Shown one piece after another: positions 8,364-17,923 of a stretch of 64,000 bases of DNA. Source of the DNA: an uncultured Anaeromusa sp. (GTDB taxonomy: Bacteria; Bacillota; Negativicutes; Anaeromusales; Anaeromusaceae); assembly GCF_963676855.1 (NCBI RefSeq), contig NZ_OY781460.1, positions 2,951,501 through 3,015,500 of the forward strand. Reading direction: 5' to 3'. Each line of letters starts with the position of its first letter. Positions within the stretch are counted from its first letter, which is position 1. The notes under the pieces were generated by a model. The model ran no database searches and was not told where the DNA came from. It was given only the letters and a program-made list of their open reading frames with translations. The position numbers were made by a program, and so were the translations under genes.

Positions 8364-9185
8364 ATGAAAAAAAGATCTCTGGTGCTCCTGGTAGTTCTTT
8401 TCTCTTTGGCCTTGGTCATTGCCGGCTGCGGCGGCAACGATGCCAAACCAGCGGCTCAAAACGCTAAAACCGTCCTCAAAGTCGGTGCCACGCCGGTACC
8501 GCATGCGGAAATCCTTAACGTCGTCAAGCCGATTCTGGCTAAAGAAGGAATCGACCTGGTTATCGTCGAAATGAACGACTATGTACGTCCAAATCTTGCG
8601 GTAGCGGATAAAGAATTGGATGCCAATTTCTTTCAGCATGTGCCCTACTTGAACAAGTTCATTTCCGAGCGCAACTTGCAGTTGGCTTATACTACAAAAG
8701 TTCACATTGAGCCCATGGGTATTTATTCCCAAAAAATTAAAAACCTTAATGACTTGGCCGACGGCGCTCAAGTAGGTATTCCCAACGACCCTACCAATGG
8801 CGGACGCGCCCTTTCTCTGCTGGAAAAAGCCGGCTTACTGAAGCTTAAGGAAGGCGCCGGCGTAAATGCCACCATTTCCGATATTGTAGCCAACCCTAAA
8901 AACTTGAAAATTCGTGAGCTTGAAGCGCCTCAGCTGCCTCGTTCTCTTGAGGATCTGGCCATTGCCGTTATCAATACGAACTATGCGCTAGAAGCCAAAC
9001 TAGTTCCGGCTAAAGATGCTTTGTTCATTGAGCAAAAAGATTCTCCCTACGCTAATATCTTGACGATTCGCAAGGGAGACGAAAATCGTCCTGAAATTCA
9101 GAAGCTGACGAAAGCGCTGACCTCTGAAGAAGTGAAAAAATTCATCAACGAGAAATATCAAGGTGCAATCGTTCCAGCGTTTTAA
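8364..9185 (+). CDS. metQ: Methionine-binding lipoprotein
   Basis: 273-residue NLPA-family substrate-binding lipoprotein. The signal peptide ends in a lipobox (VIAGC, Cys21). The mature part has the family motifs VGATPVPHAEIL, NDYVRPNLAVADKELDANFFQH and the C-terminal KFINEKYQGAIVPAF. An AAGGAGG site precedes the ATG. It completes metNIQ and delivers methionine, probably the D-isomer too as in other MetQ proteins. Confidence 0.95.
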   Translation: MKKRSLVLLVVLFSLALVIAGCGGNDAKPAAQNAKTVLKVGATPVPHAEILNVVKPILAKEGIDLVIVEMNDYVRPNLAVADKELDANFFQHVPYLNKFISERNLQLAYTTKVHIEPMGIYSQKIKNLNDLADGAQVGIPNDPTNGGRALSLLEKAGLLKLKEGAGVNATISDIVANPKNLKIRELEAPQLPRSLEDLAIAVINTNYALEAKLVPAKDALFIEQKDSPYANILTIRKGDENRPEIQKLTKALTSEEVKKFINEKYQGAIVPAF

Positions 9186-9197
9186 TCTGACGTGCAG

Positions 9198-9243
9198 CCC
9201 CTGTGCGGAAGCAACGCTGCGTTGCACCTGCATGGGGGTTTTT
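9198..9243 (+). terminator. Terminator-like hairpin overlapping the next ribosome-binding site
   Basis: An imperfect hairpin (CCCC with GGGG at the base; GCAACG-ctg-CGTTGC at the top, 9211-9225) is followed by five T. Its 3' arm contains the GGGGG that serves as ribosome-binding site for the gene starting at 9246. It could attenuate both transcription and translation of that gene relative to metNIQ. Confidence 0.6.
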
Positions 9244-9245
9244 CT

Positions 9246-10052
9246 ATGTCGAATCGCAAACTAGCCATTTTAATCTTAAGTATTTTAGTAATCATGATCG
9301 GCATTGGCTACACGGTAGCCATCATGACCAGCACCGTCAAGCCGATCAAGGTGGGCATTATTTACGGACCGCACGAAGACATCTTGAAGGTCGTGCAAAA
9401 TGTCGCTGAAAAAGACGGTTTGCAAATTCAAATCGTAAAGTTCAACGATTATGTAAAAATTAATGAAGCCTTGGCCGGTGAAAAAATAGACGCCAATCTT
9501 TTTCAACCGGAAGCCTATTTAACAACCGTCAATAAAGATCGTGGCTTCAAACTGCAAGCTGCAGCCAAAACCGTGCTTTTCCCTCTGGGTTTTTATTCAA
9601 AGAAAATTTCAAATCTCAATGATTTGCCGCGCGGCGCTATTGTCGCCCTGCCGCAGGATCCGATCAGTTTGAGCCGCGCTCTGCTTCTCCTTCATAAAAG
9701 CGGTGTCATCGCCTTGCGCCAAGATGCACTGATAACACCCACGCTGGAAGATATACAGAGCAATCCCTTGGGACTGGTATTTAAAACAGCAATGGCCAAC
9801 ACACTCCCTAGACATATGGAGGATGCTCATATATTAGGCATCCCCAGCGGCTACGCCTTCTCCTACGGACTAGCCCCCAACAAGGCTCTGCTCATGGAAC
9901 CCGCTTCTTCAGCCTATGCGCATGTCATCGCCGTGAGGGAAGGAGAAACTGATAACCGCTCACTGCAGCTACTAATCAAAGCCTATCACTCTCCAGAAGT
10001 TCGTAACTACATTGAAGAGCATTTTCAAGGTACTATTCTGCCAGCCTGGTAA
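9246..10052 (+). CDS. NLPA-family substrate-binding protein with membrane anchor
   Basis: 268-residue paralogue of MetQ (GIIYGPHEDILKVV, FNDYVKINEALAGEKIDANLFQPEAYL, C-terminal YIEEHFQGTILPAW). There is no lipobox cysteine; instead residues 6-27 are a single hydrophobic helix, so it is probably tethered by an uncleaved signal anchor or cleaved by signal peptidase I. The ATG at 9246 follows GGGGG. A longer frame upstream overlaps the hairpin and is not favoured. Its ligand may be methionine or a related amino acid; this is not settled. Confidence 0.88.
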   Translation: MSNRKLAILILSILVIMIGIGYTVAIMTSTVKPIKVGIIYGPHEDILKVVQNVAEKDGLQIQIVKFNDYVKINEALAGEKIDANLFQPEAYLTTVNKDRGFKLQAAAKTVLFPLGFYSKKISNLNDLPRGAIVALPQDPISLSRALLLLHKSGVIALRQDALITPTLEDIQSNPLGLVFKTAMANTLPRHMEDAHILGIPSGYAFSYGLAPNKALLMEPASSAYAHVIAVREGETDNRSLQLLIKAYHSPEVRNYIEEHFQGTILPAW

Positions 10053-10117
10053 AACAGAGGGATATGGAGAATGAACAGGAATAAAGCGAGGGCTTCGATG
10101 GCTGCCATGAAGGCCGC

Positions 10118-10146
10118 TTGACTTTTCGCAATATTCTTGTTATACT
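10118..10146 (+). promoter_or_regulatory. Promoter of the structured RNA locus
   Basis: TTGACT (10118-10123), exactly 17 bases, TATACT (10141-10146): a strong sigma-A match with no open reading frame behind it. Confidence 0.75.
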
Positions 10147-10152
10147 TAAATC

Positions 10153-10427
10153 AAAGAAAAGGGTAGATGAAGAGAAAGTCGCCGGAAGCAGTGGCGACAG
10201 GTAGCTCGGCAACTACCACAGTCAGGGGTGAGTCCAATGAAAGAGGAAGCAGAGTTTCGGTCACCATGTAAGGGGGCGGTCGTATCAGCAAACAATTGGG
10301 CAGTCCCACAACTGAATAACTGACTAAACGAAGTGCATCCAGTGTATGCACGGAAGAGCGCGATTCCTATCGTGCGAAAACAATAGAAATCCCCGGTCGA
10401 CTGGCTGAGTCGACCGGGGATTATTTA
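10153..10427 (+). ncRNA. Free-standing structured RNA, family not assigned
   Basis: About 270 nt between a strong promoter and a GC-rich terminator, with no credible ORF on the plus strand. Helices visible: GTCGCC/GGCGAC (10178-10183 with 10193-10198), GGTAG/CTACC (10200-10204 with 10213-10217), AGTCAG/CTGACT (10220-10225 with 10320-10325) enclosing a roughly 95-nt domain, GTGCAT/ATGCAC (10333-10338 with 10346-10351) and a GC-rich helix near 10358-10376. It does not match RNase P, tmRNA, SRP or the common riboswitches as I know them. A raiA-type RNA is possible, but I cannot confirm it by eye. Confidence 0.7.
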
Positions 10428-10430
10428 TTA
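10388..10430. terminator. Bidirectional terminator between the RNA locus and tetR
   Basis: A perfect 15-bp stem (10388-10402 with 10408-10422, GC-rich core CCCCGGTCGACT) with a 5-base loop. The plus-strand tail ATTATTTATT and the minus-strand tail TTTCTATTGTTTT are modest T runs. It ends the RNA and probably also the convergent tetR. Confidence 0.75.
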
Positions 10431-11054
10431 GGAAGAAGCAACCACACCATACAGCACAATGTCATTAATACTAGTTGCCATCTCGTCAATATTGTCTTTC
10501 ACAAATCCTTGAAATACCATCATCACAATCACGCTAAAAATACCACAGCCCACAATACGCGTTTCACAATTTCGTAGAGCGCCAGCCTCGATGCCTTGAG
10601 ATATTACAGCCTCCAAACGGCCAATATTGCGACAAAACCACTGATTGTATTTTTCCATGGTCTGCTGCGGCACTGCTGCCAGTTCCGGGGCGCCTAAGCC
10701 ACGCAATTCATGCATCATCACACGGCATAAGTCCGCATTCACTACAAAAAAAGCTAAGAACTCACGAATCAATGTATGAATTTTTTGCAGCGGCGGTTCA
10801 CCGGAACTAAGAATGGCTTCAGAATTTTGCTCAAACGAAGCGCTCCGTTCTTGAATCAATGTATAAAAAAGCTGCTCTTTGTTGACAAAATAGTTATACA
10901 CTGTGCCTTTACCGGTATCGGCCAAAGCAATGATTTCATCGACTGTCGCCTTATGATAGCCCTTTCTTGCAAACACCACGCCTGCCGCATCCAGAATTTG
11001 TTGCCTTTTGTTCCGGACCTCTGTTGCTGCTTCCGAGGCGTGTCGCTTGCGCAT
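10428..11054 (-). CDS. TetR/AcrR family transcriptional regulator
   Basis: 208-residue one-component repressor. The N-terminal HTH reads ILDAAGVVFARKGYHKATVDEIIALADTGKGTVYNYF, a canonical TetR domain; the C-terminal ligand domain is generic. The ATG at 11054 is used because the AGGGGGA site is correctly spaced for it; a TTG two codons upstream lies too close. It has its own consensus promoter and a leader hairpin. No efflux gene is adjacent, so the target is unknown. Confidence 0.9.
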   Translation of the reverse strand: MRKRHASEAATEVRNKRQQILDAAGVVFARKGYHKATVDEIIALADTGKGTVYNYFVNKEQLFYTLIQERSASFEQNSEAILSSGEPPLQKIHTLIREFLAFFVVNADLCRVMMHELRGLGAPELAAVPQQTMEKYNQWFCRNIGRLEAVISQGIEAGALRNCETRIVGCGIFSVIVMMVFQGFVKDNIDEMATSINDIVLYGVVASS

Positions 11055-11071
11055 GGCCAAGTCCCCCTATA

Positions 11072-11100
11072 TAAAAAGTGCGGGGGTCTCTGCCCCCGCC
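11072..11100 (-). terminator. Terminator hairpin in the tetR leader, also downstream of purD
   Basis: GCGGGGG (11080-11086) and CCCCCGC (11093-11099) form a 7-bp GC stem with a 6-base loop, followed on the minus strand by ACTTTTTAT. It lies between the tetR promoter and the tetR start, and is also the first terminator after purD. The CCCCC arm can alternatively pair with the tetR AGGGGGA ribosome-binding site (11061-11067). Confidence 0.7.
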
Positions 11101-11162
11101 TGCTTAAGATAACGCTGCTTTATTCAATACAACGTTACCTAGTTGAAGCCTGATTCGTTTAC

Positions 11163-11192
11163 ATTATAGTTCTATTTCTCACAGTCTGTCAA
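11163..11192 (-). promoter_or_regulatory. Consensus promoter of tetR
   Basis: TTGACA (11192-11187) and TATAAT (11168-11163), both perfect, with an 18-base spacer. Transcription should begin near 11156, giving a roughly 100-base leader with an AGGTAACG / CGTTATCT stem before the terminator hairpin. Confidence 0.75.
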
Positions 11193-11214
11193 CCAAGATC
11201 CCCTGAAAGACAAT

Positions 11215-12489
11215 CTAACGGCGAGCCAACGCCCGATAAGCAATATCTTTACGGTACTGCATGCCGCTAAAGGAAATGCAAGAAACGCCCTTATACGCTG
11301 CAGCTACTGCTCCAGCGATATCATCGCCACTTGCGGTCACGCCCAATACTCGGCCGCCAGCGGTAACAATTTCGCCATCCGCCGACGAGCCCGTCCCTGC
11401 GTGAAAAACAACGGTTCCCGTTGCTGCAGCCTCAGCCAAGCCCCGGATCACGTCTCCTTTTTGATAGCTTTCCGGATACCCTCCGGCCGCCATAACCACG
11501 CATACCGTGCTGCTCTTTTTCCACTTCACTTCTGTCGTGTCCAACGTTCCATCCATACAAGCCAGCATAATCTCTACCAGATCGCTTTCCAGCAAAGGCA
11601 ATACCACCTGCGTCTCCGGATCGCCAAAACGCGCATTAAATTCGACTACCCGAGGGCCTTTCTCAGTGATCATCAACCCAGCATACAGCACCCCTTTGTA
11701 AGGACAGCCTTCCGCTGCCATGGCTTTAACCATAGGCTGCAAAACAGTTTCCAGAGTCTGCTTTAAAATAGACTCCGTAGCCACCGGAGCCGGAGCATAC
11801 GCGCCCATGCCACCGGTATTGGGCCCTTGATCGCCGTCAAAAATGCGTTTATGGTCTTGGGCTGCCACCATAGGCACTACTGTCTTGCCATCGGCAAAAG
11901 CCAACAGGGACGCTTCTTCCCCTTGCATGAACTCTTCCAGCACCACCCGGTTGCCAGCGCTGCCAAACCGCCCCTGGCAAAGCATGTCGTCAATGGCGGC
12001 AATCGCTTCTGCCTCGCTCATCGCAACTACTACGCCCTTGCCGGCGGCAAGGCCGTCGGCCTTGACCACGATGGGAGCGCCGTTTTTACGTACATACTCT
12101 TTCGCAGCTTCCGCTTCAGTAAAAACAGCAAAGTCCGCCGTCGGGATACCATATTTCGCCATAATTTCCTTGGCAAACTGTTTAGAGCCTTCCAAACGAG
12201 CCGCAGCTTGGGAAGGTCCAAAAGCGCGCAATCCTTTGGCGGCAAAAAAGTCCACAAGACCTGCCACAAGAGGCCCTTCCGGTCCAACCACTGTCAAATC
12301 AATGGCATTATCCATCGCAAACGCAGCCAACGCTTCCTGGTTTTCTACGTCCAGCTTTACGCATTGCGCCGCAGGCGCCATTCCTGGATTACCGGGTGCG
12401 CAGAAAATTGCAGAAACCCGTTTGCTTTGCGCCAGCTTCCAGACCAATGCATGCTCGCGGCCGCCGCCGCCAATCACTAAAATACGCAC
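11215..12489 (-). CDS. purD: Phosphoribosylamine-glycine ligase (GAR synthetase)
   Basis: 424-residue ATP-grasp enzyme of step 2 of purine synthesis. Motifs: MRILVIGGGGREHALVWKLAQS at the N-terminus, GPEGPLVAGLVD, the VVKADGLAAGKGV ATP-grasp loop and EFNARFGDPETQ. Last gene of the pur operon, 20 bases after purH. Confidence 0.97.
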   Translation of the reverse strand: MRILVIGGGGREHALVWKLAQSKRVSAIFCAPGNPGMAPAAQCVKLDVENQEALAAFAMDNAIDLTVVGPEGPLVAGLVDFFAAKGLRAFGPSQAAARLEGSKQFAKEIMAKYGIPTADFAVFTEAEAAKEYVRKNGAPIVVKADGLAAGKGVVVAMSEAEAIAAIDDMLCQGRFGSAGNRVVLEEFMQGEEASLLAFADGKTVVPMVAAQDHKRIFDGDQGPNTGGMGAYAPAPVATESILKQTLETVLQPMVKAMAAEGCPYKGVLYAGLMITEKGPRVVEFNARFGDPETQVVLPLLESDLVEIMLACMDGTLDTTEVKWKKSSTVCVVMAAGGYPESYQKGDVIRGLAEAAATGTVVFHAGTGSSADGEIVTAGGRVLGVTASGDDIAGAVAAAYKGVSCISFSGMQYRKDIAYRALARR

Positions 12490-12509
12490 GACCCCACCTC
12501 TTTCTCTGT

Positions 12510-14054
12510 TTAATGCTTGAAGTGGCGCATGCCGGTAAAGACCATGGCAATGCCATGCTCGTCGGCCGCCTGAATGGATTCCTCATCTCGTACAGATCCG
12601 CCAGGCTGAATGATGGCGGTGATGCCAGATTTAGCCGCCGTATCAATGGTATCGCGGAAAGGGAAGAAAGCATCGGAAGACAAAACAGCTCCCTTAGCCG
12701 CTTCGCCAGCCTGTTCCAAAGCAATGGCCGCTGAACCAACACGATTCATCTGGCCGGCGCCAACGCCCAGCGTCTTATCATCCGCCGCTACAACAATGGC
12801 ATTGGACTTCACGTGTTTTACCACCGTCCAAGCAAAGCGCAGTTGCTTCCATTCCGCTTCGGTCGGCTGACGCTTAGATACAACTTTCAGTTCGCTTTCC
12901 ACGAGTTCTTGAGTATCTGTTTCCTGCAATAAAAGGCCGCCGGAAACTTTTTTAATATCCCATTCTTTACGCCCCTGCTTGGGCAGCGGAGCCGCCAAAA
13001 GACGGATATTCTTCTTCTGGGACAAAATATCGAGCGCTTCCTTGGTATAAGAAGGGGCAATCACCGCTTCCAAAAAGATAGAGCTCAGCTCACCGGCCGT
13101 TTCCGCATCCACTTCCCGGTTTAAACCGACAATACCGCCGAAAGCGGATACCGGATCAGCGCTATGCGCTTTGCGGTACGCATCGGCCAGAGTTTCCCCC
13201 ATGCCGGTGCCGCAGGGATTGGTATGCTTGATAATAGCCGCTGCCGGCTGCGGAAAATCCGCCGCCACTGCATAAGCCGCTTCCAAATCCACCAGATTGT
13301 TAAAGGACAATTCTTTGCCGTGCAGCTGCTGTGCCGCTGCCAGGCCGCTTTTCGCGCCTCTTTCTTTGTAGAAAGCGGCCGCTTGATGCGGGTTCTCGCC
13401 GTAACGCAAGTCCTGCGCTTTTTCCCATACGCCATGCAAAGTCACAGGAAAAACGTCTTCGCCATCTAAACGCTGCGCTAAGTAGCGAGCAATGCAAGCA
13501 TCGTATTCGCCTGTATGACTGTACGCTTCCTGCGAAAGACGCATCCGTGTTTTATCCGACACTTCGCCGCTTTGGCGCAGCTCTTCCACTACTGTTTGGT
13601 ACCGCTCGGGGTTGACTACCACTGTTACATAGGCGAAATTTTTCGCCGCCGCACGAATCATAGCCGGTCCACCAATATCGATGTTCTCGATGGCTTCTTC
13701 CAAGGTTACCCCTTCTTTGGCAATGGTCTGGCGAAAGGGATACAAATTCACCGCCACCAAATCAATACCAGTGATGCCATGCTCTTTCATAGCCGCTACA
13801 TGGGCTTCGTTGTCGCGAATAGCCAAAATACCCCCATGCACATACGGATTCAATGTTTTTACACGGCCGTCCATGATTTCCGGAAATCCCGTAATATCAC
13901 TTACATAGGTTACAGGCAGCCCTGCTGCCCGCAACGTCTTCATCGTGCCGCCAGTAGAGACGATTTCTACGCCCATTTGGCAAAGCTCTTTGGCAAATTC
14001 CACTACGCCGCTTTTATCAGAAACGCTAATTAACGCGCGCCGAATTTTCATCAT
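12510..14054 (-). CDS. purH: AICAR transformylase / IMP cyclohydrolase
   Basis: 514-residue bifunctional enzyme of the last two steps to IMP. The N-terminal MGS-like cyclohydrolase domain contains SVSDKSGVVEFAK and STGGTMKTLRAAG; the C-terminal transformylase domain has the KHTNPCGTG motif and ends in GMRHFKH. An upstream extension of the frame into purN is ignored because the GAGGT site serves the ATG at 14054. It starts 7 bases after purN. Confidence 0.97.
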   Translation of the reverse strand: MMKIRRALISVSDKSGVVEFAKELCQMGVEIVSTGGTMKTLRAAGLPVTYVSDITGFPEIMDGRVKTLNPYVHGGILAIRDNEAHVAAMKEHGITGIDLVAVNLYPFRQTIAKEGVTLEEAIENIDIGGPAMIRAAAKNFAYVTVVVNPERYQTVVEELRQSGEVSDKTRMRLSQEAYSHTGEYDACIARYLAQRLDGEDVFPVTLHGVWEKAQDLRYGENPHQAAAFYKERGAKSGLAAAQQLHGKELSFNNLVDLEAAYAVAADFPQPAAAIIKHTNPCGTGMGETLADAYRKAHSADPVSAFGGIVGLNREVDAETAGELSSIFLEAVIAPSYTKEALDILSQKKNIRLLAAPLPKQGRKEWDIKKVSGGLLLQETDTQELVESELKVVSKRQPTEAEWKQLRFAWTVVKHVKSNAIVVAADDKTLGVGAGQMNRVGSAAIALEQAGEAAKGAVLSSDAFFPFRDTIDTAAKSGITAIIQPGGSVRDEESIQAADEHGIAMVFTGMRHFKH

Positions 14055-14061
14055 TTTTACC

Positions 14062-14685
14062 TCACTTTTCGCTTCGGATGTGAACCTGTCGTCCTTCAAT
14101 CTCCAGCCGCTGTTCGCAAAACAACGCAATCGCCCGCGGATACAACCGGTGCTCCACATGAAGAATGCGATCCGCCAAAGTCTGGGTTGTATCCCCCAGT
14201 TCAACCGGCACAGCTTCCTGCAAGATGATTGGGCCGCTATCCATGCCTTCGTCTACAAAATGAACCGTACAACCTGCCACTTTAACTCCGTAACGGAGCG
14301 CCTGCCCTTGGGCGTCTAGGCCTGGAAACGCAGGCAATAATGAAGGATGGATGTTGACGATAGCTCCGGGAAAGCGCTGAATGAAGCAAGAACTCAAAAT
14401 GCGCATAAAGCCAGCCAGTACTACCAGATCCACCTGATGCCGCTCTAGTTCGTCGGCCAGAGCAGTTTCATACGCAGTCCGATCAGCAAACGCTTTTCGC
14501 TCTAATACCACTGCCGGTATGCCCATACCGCGCACACGCAGCAATGCTTTAGCCTCCGGATTGTCACTGATGACAACCCCCACCTTAGCCAAAGGCAACC
14601 GGCCAGCATGGATGGCATCCAAAATAGCCTGCAGGTTGCTGCCGCGTCCGGAAACAAGTACGCCCAACGCCTTTTTAGCGGTCAT
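14062..14685 (-). CDS. purN: Phosphoribosylglycinamide formyltransferase
   Basis: 207-residue 10-formyl-THF-dependent GAR transformylase. It has [14 protein letters not shown], the [10 protein letters not shown] segment, [21 protein letters not shown] and [13 protein letters not shown], which hold the catalytic Asn-His-Asp. It overlaps purM by 11 bases and uses an AAAGGAGG site. Confidence 0.97.
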   Translation of the reverse strand: MTAKKALGVLVSGRGSNLQAILDAIHAGRLPLAKVGVVISDNPEAKALLRVRGMGIPAVVLERKAFADRTAYETALADELERHQVDLVVLAGFMRILSSCFIQRFPGAIVNIHPSLLPAFPGLDAQGQALRYGVKVAGCTVHFVDEGMDSGPIILQEAVPVELGDTTQTLADRILHVEHRLYPRAIALFCEQRLEIEGRQVHIRSEK

Positions 14686-15751
14686 GGTCGAACTCGCCTC
14701 CTTTGAGAGTCACTTCACCGTTGCCAGCTACGACAGAACCAATGCGATAGCAAGCTTCACCGCGCTGCGCCAAATCGTCTATCACTGCTTGCGCCTGGTC
14801 CTGTGGTACTACCAAAAGCATACCGATACCCATATTGAAAGTCCGGTACATTTCCGGCCAAGCCACATTACCCCATTCTTGAAGAAGCGAAAAAATAGCT
14901 GGGCGCGGCCAAGCGTCAATATCTACTTCCACCGCAGTGCCTTCAGGCAACACGCGGGGAATGTTGTCGTAAAAACCACCGCCAGTGATATGCACCAAGC
15001 CGCGCAAGTCGAAACGGCCGAACAAAGGCAGACACGCCTTAGGATATAAACGAGTAGGTTCCAAAAGCTCCTCTCCCAACGGTCGTCCCAATTCCGGCAC
15101 TACTGTATTCAGATCCAGCTTTTGCACATCCAAACAAATTTTACGCACCAACGAATACCCATTGGAATGAACACCGCTCGAGGGCAAGCCCAACAGCACA
15201 TCGCCGGCCTGAATAGTTTCACCGGTAATGATCTCTTCTTTTTCCACTACACCGACAGCAAAGCCGCCGATATCATATTCGCCTTCACCATAAAAACCGG
15301 CCATTTCCGCAGTTTCACCGCCAATAAGGGCGCAACCGGACTCTTTGCAGGCCCTGGCAATGCCGCCGACAATATCCGCCACTTGGGTGGGGCTGACCTT
15401 AGCTACCGCTAGATAGTCGAGAAAAAAGAGCGGTTCCGCCCCTTGCACCAAAATGTCATTTACACACATGGCAACCGCATCCTGGCCGATGGTATCATGC
15501 TTGTCCATCAGAAATGCCAGGCGCAGCTTAGTGCCGACGCCGTCGGTGCCCGAAACCAAAACAGGCTGCCGGTATTTTCCCGTATTTAAAGCGAAAAGAC
15601 CGCCAAAACCGCCTATATCACCAAGCACTTCCGGCCGATAGGTGCTGCGCACATGCGCTTTCATCCGCTGCACCGCCTCATTACCGGCGTCAATATCTAC
15701 GCCGGCGTCGCGATAGGTCAGGGACGGCGCGTTTTTCTTCATCTCAGACAT
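14675..15751 (-). CDS. purM: Phosphoribosylformylglycinamidine cyclo-ligase (AIR synthetase)
   Basis: 358-residue ATP-dependent cyclase of the PurM/ThiL fold. Visible motifs are [36 protein letters not shown] and the [13 protein letters not shown] region. The ATG at 15751, five codons inside the longest frame, follows GGAGGAAG and is the better start. Confidence 0.97.
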   Translation of the reverse strand: MSEMKKNAPSLTYRDAGVDIDAGNEAVQRMKAHVRSTYRPEVLGDIGGFGGLFALNTGKYRQPVLVSGTDGVGTKLRLAFLMDKHDTIGQDAVAMCVNDILVQGAEPLFFLDYLAVAKVSPTQVADIVGGIARACKESGCALIGGETAEMAGFYGEGEYDIGGFAVGVVEKEEIITGETIQAGDVLLGLPSSGVHSNGYSLVRKICLDVQKLDLNTVVPELGRPLGEELLEPTRLYPKACLPLFGRFDLRGLVHITGGGFYDNIPRVLPEGTAVEVDIDAWPRPAIFSLLQEWGNVAWPEMYRTFNMGIGMLLVVPQDQAQAVIDDLAQRGEACYRIGSVVAGNGEVTLKGGEFDHDR

Positions 15752-15765
15752 GCACTCTTCCTCCA

Positions 15766-17199
15766 TTAACGTCGCTTTTGCTCAAAAATAAATTTCTGGG
15801 TTGCAATTTCCGCTTCGCACTCGATCTCCGTGGGATAGTCATTATTAAAGCAAGCATAGCACATTTGGCTGGCATCCACATTAGCAACACAGCCTTGCAA
15901 TCCTTCAATTGTCAAATAATGCAAAGAATCAGCGCCAATAAACTCGCGAATTTCCTCCACGCTTTTGCTGGCAGCAATCAGTTCCTTGCGAGCCGAAGTA
16001 TCAATGCCGTAATAGCAAGGACAAGAAATTGGCGGTGAACTTACGCACATATGCACTTCTTTGGCGCCTGCTTCTTTAAGCATATGAACGATTTTGCCAC
16101 TGGTCGTGCCGCGTACAATAGAGTCATCCACCATCACAACGGATTTTCCAGTCACAGCCGCCCGAACGGCATTCAGCTTCAAGCGTACGCCCATATCTCT
16201 CTTCTTCTGTTCCGGTTGAATGAACGTCCTGCCAATATAGCGGTTTTTCATCAGGCCTTCCATGAAAGGAATGCCCGACTCGTAACTATAGCCCAAAGCG
16301 GCTGTCGTTCCCGAATCAGGCACGGAAATGACGACGTCCGCTTTGACGCCATGCTCTCTGGCTAATTGGCGACCCATTTCAAAACGCGCCTGTTGCACGC
16401 TTTGGCCGTCAATCACACTGTCAGGGCGAGCAAAATAAATGTATTCAAAAATGCACAACGCTTGCCGCTTCGGTTTAGCAAATTGGAACGAATGCAGACC
16501 GTTTTCATCCACAACTACCATTTCCCCTGGTTTTACGTCACGGACAAACTCGGCTCCCACCGTATCCAGCGCACAAGACTCCGAAGCAATCACATAACCG
16601 TCATTCAAACGGCCCACGCAAAGAGGCCGAAATCCGTTCGGGTCGCGTACGCCTAAGAGCTTATCTTCAGTCATGAGCACTAAGCAGTAAGCACCGTCCA
16701 CATCTTGGAGGCTTTCCATAACCTTTTCCTCCAAGTTGTCCTTGCGCGAACGGGCAATTAAATTGACAATCACTTCGCTGTCAATGGACGTTTGAAAAAT
16801 ACAGCCTTCCTCTTCCAACTTCTTGCGCAGCGAACCGGCATTAGTCAGATTACCGTTGTGAGCCATGGCAATGGTCCCGCCAGCGTATCGCACCATCAGC
16901 GGTTGTGTATTGGCTAAAAGGCTGGAGCCAGTTGTCGAATAGCGCACATGGCCAATGGAGATATATTGATTCTCCATATGAGGAAGCTGGTGGCGAAAGA
17001 CTTCGCCCACCAGCCCCATGCCGCGATGGACATCCATCCAGGCACCGTCGGTAACGGCAATGCCAGCGCTTTCCTGTCCCCGATGCTGCAAAGCATACAA
17101 ACCCCAATAGGTGCAATGCGTCACATCTTCCGTATGGGAGTAGATACCGAAGACACCGCATTCTTCATGCAGAGTATCGTTGTCCATCACATCGATCAT
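15766..17199 (-). CDS. purF: Amidophosphoribosyltransferase
   Basis: 477-residue committed-step enzyme converting PRPP and glutamine to phosphoribosylamine. The Ntn nucleophile is Cys14 after a short propeptide ([12 protein letters not shown]). The PRPP loop is [14 protein letters not shown]. Cysteines in [11 protein letters not shown] and in QMCYACFNN mark the Fe-S, oxygen-sensitive class like the Bacillus enzyme. An AGGAG site precedes the ATG. Confidence 0.97.
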   Translation of the reverse strand: MIDVMDNDTLHEECGVFGIYSHTEDVTHCTYWGLYALQHRGQESAGIAVTDGAWMDVHRGMGLVGEVFRHQLPHMENQYISIGHVRYSTTGSSLLANTQPLMVRYAGGTIAMAHNGNLTNAGSLRKKLEEEGCIFQTSIDSEVIVNLIARSRKDNLEEKVMESLQDVDGAYCLVLMTEDKLLGVRDPNGFRPLCVGRLNDGYVIASESCALDTVGAEFVRDVKPGEMVVVDENGLHSFQFAKPKRQALCIFEYIYFARPDSVIDGQSVQQARFEMGRQLAREHGVKADVVISVPDSGTTAALGYSYESGIPFMEGLMKNRYIGRTFIQPEQKKRDMGVRLKLNAVRAAVTGKSVVMVDDSIVRGTTSGKIVHMLKEAGAKEVHMCVSSPPISCPCYYGIDTSARKELIAASKSVEEIREFIGADSLHYLTIEGLQGCVANVDASQMCYACFNNDYPTEIECEAEIATQKFIFEQKRR

Positions 17200-17202
17200 T
17201 GC

Positions 17203-17910
17203 TTATTTCTCTCCTGTCAAACGATACAATACTTCTTTATAGGCTTCTTCCACATTGCCCAAGTCACGGCGAAAACGGTCCTTATCCATTTTTTCACCGG
17301 TCTTGCTATCCCAAAAGCGGCAGGTGTCTGGAGAAATTTCATCCCCCAAAATGACTTCCCCTTTATATAGGCCGAACTCCAATTTAAAGTCGATCAGTTC
17401 TAGATCTTTTTCTTTCAAATACGCCGAAAGAATTTCATTCGTTTTCAGAGCATACTCAGATACCTTTTGAATCTGCTCCGGCGTAGCCAGGTTCATAGCG
17501 GCGATATGATAGTCGTTGATCATAGGATCGCCCAGTTCGTCATCTTTATAGTAGAACTCCAGCACGGTTTTAGCCATTTTAGTTCCTTCCGCCAAGCCTA
17601 AGCGTTTAGCCAGGCTGCCAGCGGCAATATTGCGTACAACTACCTCTACAGGCAGAATGGTCAGTTTTTTTACAAGCATTTCTCGATCACTAAGGCGTTT
17701 GAGAAGATGATGGGGAATGCCAGCTTTGCCGAGCAATTCAAAAAAGAAGGTTGCAATCTTATTGTTCAGAACACCCTTGTCGGTAATGATGCCTTTTTTC
17801 TCACCATTGAAAGCAGTGGCGTCATCCTTATAATATACAAGCAATTCATCCGGGTTTTCCGTAGCAAACATTTGTTTCGCTTTACCTTCATAGAGAGGTT
17901 TCTTTTCCAT
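17203..17910 (-). CDS. purC: SAICAR synthetase
   Basis: 235-residue ligase joining CAIR and aspartate. It begins [15 protein letters not shown], with [10 protein letters not shown] and [20 protein letters not shown] downstream. An AAGGAGG site fixes the start at 17910, 13 bases after purE. It is followed closely by purF; purB, purL, purQ and purS are not in this block. Confidence 0.97.
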   Translation of the reverse strand: MEKKPLYEGKAKQMFATENPDELLVYYKDDATAFNGEKKGIITDKGVLNNKIATFFFELLGKAGIPHHLLKRLSDREMLVKKLTILPVEVVVRNIAAGSLAKRLGLAEGTKMAKTVLEFYYKDDELGDPMINDYHIAAMNLATPEQIQKVSEYALKTNEILSAYLKEKDLELIDFKLEFGLYKGEVILGDEISPDTCRFWDSKTGEKMDKDRFRRDLGNVEEAYKEVLYRLTGEK

Positions 17911-17923
17911 GAGTATATCCTCC

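Noticed and set aside
10153..10427. RNase P, tmRNA or SRP RNA
   Set aside because: A GAGAAAGTC and a GGAAGCAG stretch recall RNase P and SRP RNA, but the other conserved parts of those RNAs are missing and the length does not fit.
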